This document shows, one piece after another, positions 57,610-64,000 of a DNA stretch of 64,000 nt. This DNA comes from Oxytricha trifallax (lineage: Eukaryota > Ciliophora > Spirotrichea > Sporadotrichida > Oxytrichidae). The stretch is taken from positions 1 through 64,000 of the forward strand of contig ARYC01019316.1 of NCBI GenBank assembly GCA_000711775.1, read 5' to 3'. Positions within the stretch are counted from its first letter, which is position 1. Each line of letters opens with the position of its first letter. The position numbers were made by a program, and so were the translations under genes. The notes below the pieces were generated by a model. The model saw nothing but the letters and a program-made list of their open reading frames with translations. It did not search any database and was not told the DNA's origin.

Positions 57610-58190
57610 ATAATATATCTGAAATAAATCCTAGGGAGTATTTAATCTTTTTCTTTATTACTAAGTTTAATAAAAAACTTCCAGAATTCCTCTTTAAATA
57701 TACTATAATTCATTCCTCTTTTAATTGCTCTTTTTCAATGTTTTCTTAAAATTAATTTTAAAAGAGCATCATATGAATTATCCAAAACGGTGTTTCAAAT
57801 GTTTTTGACGAGGCTTTTTTTAAGATTGAAAGGATTCTATGAAAAAAATTGTGATTACTACATAATTCTCCAAAAAAACATGTTCTCTTACTTCTACCTT
57901 TAGATATGAATAAATGTTTTATTATTAGTTAATTTTTGGATTATTGTGAAATTCAAAAACAATTAAAAATTTCTGATAAACTTGTAATCGTAAAAAGAAA
58001 TCTTTGCTTTTAATTAATTAATCGTTTATTATTAGCTTTATTTTTATATAATTATATAAAGGGAGCTAGAAAATAACTTATTCATTATCCTAAAAACCAT
58101 TACAACACTCTCTGGTTCCATTTTCTATTAGAATTCATCAATAATTTCAAGAATAAGCAAATAAAACGAACTAGAATAAAAAGTGAGAGT
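57610..58190. other. AT-rich stretch, nothing recognised
   Basis: Upstream of the first membrane-protein gene; its promoter would be in the last part. No motif can be defended. Confidence 0.4.
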
Positions 58191-58197
58191 GATAATA

Positions 58198-59980
58198 ATG
58201 TCTACGAGTAATCTCACACCTTTGAAAAATAATGAAATTGAGATGGGCTGGTCAGATGCAATTGGCACTTTCGGGGTTAGAGGAATTTATATGTGATTGT
58301 TTTACTCTATATAATTTGAAATTATATAGTAAAATATTTAAAAATATATATAGACAGGAACATAAGTTTAATAAATGTTCTTGAGAGTAGAAAAGTTATA
58401 CGAGGATGACCATCATTAGTGCTTTTTCTAGAGTATCCACTACAAAGAGGACGCTAAATAGCAGAGAATTAAGAATAAAATATAGAGGAAATTAGAGTAA
58501 TAGAGGTTTAAATAAATGAATATGCAGAAACAGTCCAATAAATATGGCATATTCGCAATCTTTAAATTTAATAATACCACGTCTATCAGATTTGATTTAT
58601 ATGTTTAAGGGGGATTTATGGTAATTTTTAAAGTAAAATGCAATCTTATCTAACTTATTTTTCTCTATATCTACGGTTCTGAGAAGATACCACAGAAGAA
58701 AAATATTTTTCACCAATACGCTCCTTCCTACTCAGTTTGATATTTACTTTATTATATTACAAGTTACCTGGTGTTTTTGTTGATAAGAAAGATAGCGTTC
58801 AAGAAAAGAAAGGAATAGTAATTTATCCTTTGTGTATCAAAGACCCTTTTGATACCTTATCAGACTATAAATTCAGCAAAAAACATCTGATTCTGCTTAT
58901 ACTTGGAAAAGTTACTGAGTTTCTTTTAAAATTTCCACAAGCCTATTCATTTTAATCAGCAATCATCTATTTATATTGAAATTTTTGTGAGTCTTTCATA
59001 AATGCCCTTCTTACTATTTCATTTCTAGGTGCAATTGAGGGACACTACAACACTGGTATAAGTTCCAGCTTGCACACTACCAACACTTTTTTTGTGCTAA
59101 TACTCTCATATCTGCTTTTTAGAGAGAAAATATTGCCATCTCAAGAGGTTGGAATATTCGTGTTATTGGGGTCTGTGTCTGTTGTGAATATATTCAGGTA
59201 AGAGGAGTGAACTAGCTGGGATCAAGATCACGAATTTTATAAATTTTAATTAAATTTAAAATACCTTTCCCCAAATCTTTGTGCGCACTTTTTGTGAATA
59301 ACTGTTTATTATCGATATTTTATATTAAACAATTACAAATCATAAGTAGAGGGAATATAAATTGACTAGACTCATAACCTGATGAAGATTATATTGGGCT
59401 GTTTGAGATCAGCTTTTCTTTTTGGAAGTCAGATTGTTTTCTATAAAGAGCAGATGAAGCGCTGTGAAGATGCTTTTTTTTCTGCTCTCACTTTTTTATT
59501 ATTCTATGGCATTCTTGGCCTCTAATCTCTCATCTACTATCTGATTAAATAATTCTCATGTAATGACACTGTATATACTATAGCTTGTTTTTATTAATCA
59601 TTTTTGACTTTGAAGTATTTAAACAACTCAATCGCTTACAGTACTTAACTCCAATGGCTTCAGGCATTTCTCTTTGTATAGGAATTGGTCTGATTGATGT
59701 AGCTAATGTAGCACGTCAATCTGGTGTTAGTCTTACAATCTACCACACCAAAATTATTCAACTAGTAAATATCCCATTTAATAGTATAAAATTTGAATTT
59801 TCTCAACTATCGCTAATGCACAAGTTTATCTTTGGCGATACATTAACGATAATCCAAATAATCGGAATAACAAGCGTTTTTATGGGAGCTGTCTTGGTCT
59901 AAGTGGAACTCGATTTCTCCAAATTTATCAAGAAAAAACAAACATCCTTGCATAAAAACCATAATCCAAATGAGTAATGA
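58198..59980 (+). CDS. DMT/EamA (SLC35-like) membrane transporter gene 1
   Basis: ATG 58198 (MSTSNLTPLKNNEIEMGWSD) to TGA 59978-59980. A soluble N-terminal part (KNKIQRKLEQQRFKQMNMQK) is followed by hydrophobic segments: KHLILLILGKVTEFLLKF, then ISSSLHTTNTFFVLILSYLL and REKILPSQEVGIFVLLGSVS, the typical paired helices with an (F/L)xE link of EamA repeats. Later come AFFSALTFLLFYGILGL and MASGISLCIGIGLIDVANVA, ending in IGITSVFMGAVLV. Short GT...AG gaps (for example 59767-59829) and a 58300-58375 gap with a hairpin may be introns or IESs, and at least one frame change occurs near 59600. DMT proteins move nucleotide sugars or other metabolites across membranes; substrate cannot be told. Confidence 0.65.
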
Positions 59981-59984
59981 ATAA

Positions 59985-61195
59985 GAATGATATTTAGACT
60001 AGTGGATTTAATAAAAAGAATCAGATAATCAATTTATAAAAATAAACATAGCATATGTCTTAGAACACAAAAAATTAGAAATGAAATGCTTAAAGATTAT
60101 TATAAATAATAAACAACTCAATGTTAATTATTAGACTATACATAAATATACATTTTTATATAGTATTTTAAGAATTTAAACATGCTGTTCTCTAAAAAAA
60201 ATTTTCTAGAAAGTTAATTTTAGTAAAATAGCTGTAAAAAGAATAAAATATTAATTTATTTAAAACCTAATTCTTAAAATTATCAATTGAATTAAATGTC
60301 ATTAATAATAAAAATAATTATCAACCATTACAAGAAAAAAATGTTTCCGTAGTAAATCATTAAATATCACATCTTCCCTCATGTAATAATTAATTAAAGA
60401 CGAAATAGAGCTGTAATAGCATTTATTGACTTCACCCGCTGATTCAAGTAAAGTACTCCTAGCTACTCATCAATCTAACAATGATTTTAATTTCAATATG
60501 TAATATCCCCATATATATATCAGTGAAAGATAACGTAAGTCTTTAATTCTAAGAAATATTTACTCTTTGTTATTATTTGTCAATACAATTGCAATTTATA
60601 AGAAAATCAAAAGCCCTAAGGTTTGATGCATACCTACATCTCTTCAAGTCACTTCAATAGCCAGTAAAACATGCAGATTTATTTAAATCAGCAAGACTAC
60701 TTTAAGACCTAGACAACCCTTGAAAACATAAATTACTAGAATAATTATTGATAAGATGATGGCTGATAATTCCATTGAAATAAAACCATTAGGAATTTGA
60801 AGATGAAACTAGTTTTAAAAATAGTGTGGGGAAAAATGGACCAAATTAGAATTAGTAGATGATTGATATTAAACAAATTTGTAGTGAGTTAATTTTATTA
60901 ACAAATTACCAAGTGAAGCCACTTTTTTACAAACTTAGAGTAATTCTATGTATAGTTAAAGGGTCTTTCAATTTGTCATAACTACATGATTCAATAGTTT
61001 TTATATCAGTTTCATAATAGTTTATGAATAAATCTTATCTAAAAAAAGAATAGATAAAGACTTTGTAATAAAAAATTAAAATACACAGCTCTAATAACCT
61101 GCTAGAAGCACAGCAAATTAATCAATAAGCTTATTCAAATAAAAAAGATCTTTTGAGAAGCGGAACTTCATCTATATAGAAATCTACGAGAATTA
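59985..61195. other. Intergenic, mostly AT-rich
   Basis: One coding-like piece at about 60600-60760 (plus strand: MQIYLNQQDYFKTQTTLENI in one frame, FDAYLHLFKSLQQPVKHADL in another) may be a small gene segment. Otherwise nothing is recognised. Confidence 0.4.
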
Positions 61196-61198
61196 ATT

Positions 61199-62936
61199 AT
61201 GGGATATTTTTCTAAAAATCAGAAGTTTAATAATTCTCAAAATTATGCAAATATCATTCCCAGTGGGGGTTAGAAAAGTATCATAGTAAAGGAAAGCTTT
61301 CACAGTCTCATATTAAGTAATAATTAGTCTAATTAATACGAGCTATAAAAGCCAGTTGATCATAAATGAAAAATATATTCTTTATAAATTGATTCAATTA
61401 CTTTTATATTAAACTAAATAGATTAATATGAAAATCAATAAATAAATGGTGAATGAGGGATTTAAATATAATTGTATAAACATATTTTAATGAAAAATAG
61501 CGTCTAAAAGAATACAAATTTATCTAATAAAAAAGACTCAAATGCTCAACTTTTGGGGAGCTTGAACATTGAAAATTTCCAAATTCAGAATAATTTAAAT
61601 TCTCAAAAAAATCTTAAAAGGAATTATTTAGGCAATTTTGCATAAGCAAATACAGATATTTTGCAAAATGGAATAGTTTACACTGCCCTAAAATTTATAC
61701 TTGGCAATTTCTAATGAAATCGTCTCACCCAAAACTATATTTACTATTTGCCCTAAGTGTTGCATTTTTTATGGGCTCTTCATTGATTATAAGAGCAAAG
61801 CAAAGTGGAAACATGCACATTACAAATTTCATGATTTCAATGGCATTTTTAATAGCTGGTTTTATTTATCTTGTTTGTTAACATAGTTAACATAAAAGAA
61901 TGGGCTCTCTGGTAAATAATTTCCTTGGATGATTAATGGAATCCCTGATATTCAAGAAGCTAATTTGACTTCGTGTTAATGTAGTATTTAGAACAATGAA
62001 AGCAAGAAAAAGTTTAGCTGGAACATTTTTTTGCTACTCTTTATAAGGGGCATCATCGAATTTATTGGGTCTCTGGTTCTATCTGCAAGCTTCTACTTTT
62101 CTGGAGAAGCTAAGATAAATCAAGGCATTTCCTGGGCTAAGGTATCATGCAACACAATCTTAAATGTGATTGGCTCAGTAATTATGTATAAAGAGAGAGG
62201 ATAAATTTACCTCAATAGTTAGGATCTTATAATGATACTATCAGTAAGTGTATTTAGTGTTTTTAAGGCTCATCATCATTCTCCAGAAAAAAATACAACA
62301 ATTTAAGACCAACATGCTGAAGAAAGTTTAGATATGCATAAGTATGCAGGTGTCGCTCCTGGACTTATTGCTTCATATGTTATTAAAGTTTACATCTTAT
62401 TTATTAAAAGCTTGGCAAAGTATGGTATCACAATACTTCAATCAGCATTTTATTATGTACTTTTTGGTTGAGTAATAGGCTTTGATGTCTTATCGTTACA
62501 TTATTATTTATCTTTTTTAATATAGGTTAGACTGATGGATTTTATTTCTGTTTACTTATTAGCTTTTGCATTGTCTGTGGTCAAATATCATTTTTGAATT
62601 AATTTTACTATATTTCTACTTAATTTTGATTTGGGTTCTGATTCAATATTTAAAAATACTTATATTTATAATCTTATTAGGGATATAATCAAATTTAAAA
62701 AAAATATCAATTAATGTAGCTGTACAGATAGGGAACTCAGGAATTAATGTGACGATAATGCATACTAAAAACAATATAGTGACATTATTCAGTTATTTCA
62801 TCTATAAATAAGATATCAGAATGGGTCAGGTCAGTCAATTGGCATAGGACTCACTTCTATAGGTGGAGTTATAATTGCTCTTGAGTAGAAACTTAATTGC
62901 ACCAAAGATATATAATCAAACAACTGGACAAAATGA
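61199..62936 (+). CDS. DMT/EamA (SLC35-like) membrane transporter gene 2
   Basis: ATG 61199 (MGYFSKNQKFNNSQNYANII) begins an Asn/Ser/Gln-rich cytoplasmic part that continues at 61510-61710 (DSNAQLLGSLNIENFQIQNN). Hydrophobic segments follow: KLYLLFALSVAFFMGSSLII, MISMAFLIAGFIYLVC, IEFIGSLVLSASFYFSGEAK, VSCNTILNVIGSVIMYKERG, PGLIASYVIKVYILFIKSL and INVAVQIGNSGINVTIMHTK, the last parallel to gene 1 (VANVARQSGVSLTIYHTK). The end is best read in a shifted frame (SIGIGLTSIGGVIIALEQ), stopping at 62936. Frame changes at about 61710 and 62820 indicate lesions, introns or IESs. Paralogue of gene 1, same strand. Confidence 0.6.
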
Positions 62937-63071
62937 TAAAAACCGTATTATATACAAAATCATCAATAGTTTAAAATCACTAATGAGATATTTATGAATT
63001 TATTTTAATTATATAACTTCTTGATTCTATATAAATTAATGAACAATGATGAAAAAATCTAATTAACATTC

Positions 63072-63640
63072 ATGTTGATCATAAATATATTCTTCTGGCC
63101 ATATCAGCATCGCTTTTTTACTCATGTGGATAGATTATTAGAGAATATGAAAGTGAAAATATTGTAGCTTCCAATTTCATGTAAAATGCCACCTTCTGCA
63201 TTATCTTTAAATAAAAAACTTATTAATTCTTTTTAGTTAATTATCCCATTCATTTACGTTATATTAAGAAAATTAAAAGCAAAAAGATAAAGCACTACTT
63301 TTGTAATGGCTTGGTATTAAGAAACCCCCAAACATTAGCAATATTTAGAAATGTTTAGATTTTATAAAATCCACTTATAATTGAAATAATCAGTGGGAAT
63401 ATTTTGTTTTTAGCAATAAATACATTATCTAACTTAGTGTATTCAAACTCCCTACCGCCCCCACTTATAAACTACCATAATCACCCAGACACCAAGCACT
63501 ATCGCTTCAGTGTGAAAATATTTATATTTTTAATTCTAGGAGATGCCTGTAAATTTTTAGGATGCAACTTTCTTGTTTGTTCCTTCCATTATGCTCAAAT
63601 GTCATTGATTAATGATGGAATATCCAGTTCTTTGATATAG
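63072..63640 (+). pseudogene. DMT-like membrane protein gene 3, partial
   Basis: ATG 63072 (MLIINIFFWPYQHRFFTHVD), then a second frame from about 63404 with FSVKIFIFLILGDACKFLGC and HYAQMSLINDGISSSLI. The latter parallels gene 1 (KFSKKHLILLILGKVTEFL and GHYNTGISSSLHTTNTF), so this is the same family. Downstream helices are not found before the window moves into another gene cassette at 63719, so the copy looks truncated or rearranged. Confidence 0.5.
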
Positions 63641-63718
63641 CCGAATTCAGTCTATATATTAAGAATTATAATTTATAATATGTAAACTTTAAATTTAATC
63701 AAAAACTTAATATATTAA

Positions 63719-63960
63719 AAAGTATTCTTATAGATCAAACGCAGGTGGAGATAGAGAACTCATTAAAAATGTAAGTTAAAAAAACATATCTTTAATTTTT
63801 TTTTTAAAGTGGTCCTACCTGGTAAGACCACAGGTGCAGCTGGACGGTGCTTCGCAGAGTGACAGAGAGAGCAGACATAGAAGTTAAATATGACGATGAA
63901 GATGAAGAAGTGGATGATGGACAGGAAGAATAGCTCTAATCAGAGAGATTTTCATTTTTG
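63719..63960 (+). CDS. Gene cassette copy 3: SILIDQTQV...IGPTW, with a 39-bp intron
   Basis: Exon KSILIDQTQVEIENSLK (63719-63770), intron GTAAGT...TTAAAG (63771-63809), then IGPTWQDHRCSWTVLRRVTE and an acidic run (KYDDEDEEVDDGQEEQ). Intron position and phase equal those of copy 2 at 48030-48066. Conserved frame and intron mean the cassette is, or was until recently, a coding gene. It directly follows the truncated DMT gene 3 and runs toward the right window edge. The product is not identified. Confidence 0.5.
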
Positions 63961-64000
63961 ATTTTCTTAATAAGTATTAGTATTAAATTTATTAAAATAA

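Overview
The window reads as germline (micronuclear) DNA of a hypotrich ciliate of the Oxytricha/Stylonychia type. Three things support this. (1) Recognisable proteins read through TAA and TAG, apparently as glutamine, and end only at TGA; a 967-codon retrotransposon ORF is open only under that code. (2) Two complete TBE-type transposons carry telomere-like C4A4C4A4 terminal repeats, 3-bp ANT target duplications (AAT, AGT) and the expected three genes: a DDE transposase, a 22-kDa protein and a zinc-finger/kinase protein. (3) The DNA is very AT-rich, with short coding pieces broken by AT-rich stretches, as expected of macronuclear-destined segments (MDS) separated by eliminated DNA. No species is claimed.

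Layout. 1-15 kb: AT-rich DNA with coding islands; the best is a multi-exon or multi-segment gene at about 5.56-9.41 kb, with a convergent candidate gene to 10.7 kb. 15-26.3 kb: a nest of mobile elements. It holds a decayed TBE fragment (copy A), iterated repeats, and a broken Rep-like SF3 helicase gene. That gene is interrupted by an 821-bp fold-back element with an 8-bp target duplication and by a full TBE (copy B). An intact-looking LINE with endonuclease and reverse transcriptase follows. 27-35 kb: a fold-back repeat and two copies (E1, E2) of an ORF1-only retroelement family with a shared 3' hairpin and microsatellite tail. 35.37-39.48 kb: TBE copy C. 39.6-49 kb: gene pieces, an Arf GTPase pseudogene inside an 877-bp element with terminal inverted repeats, and two copies of a small gene cassette around an IGPTW or IGLFG stretch. 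49.6-54.2 kb: a divergent TBE-like element (D) with the same three genes but no recognisable telomeric ends. 54.6-57.4 kb: a minus-strand gene of unknown function and a composite MITE-like repeat. 58.2-63.6 kb: three tandem membrane-protein genes of the DMT/EamA (SLC35-like) type, followed by a third cassette copy.

Most element genes carry frameshifts or in-frame TGA codons, so they are called pseudogenes; the LINE ORF2 is the exception. Several single-base shifts fall in A homopolymers, so sequencing error cannot be excluded for some. TGA-only frames in DNA this AT-rich often stay open by chance for 100-250 codons. Candidate genes without recognisable motifs were therefore judged by composition (codons starting with G), splice-like signals or copy-to-copy conservation, and are scored low.
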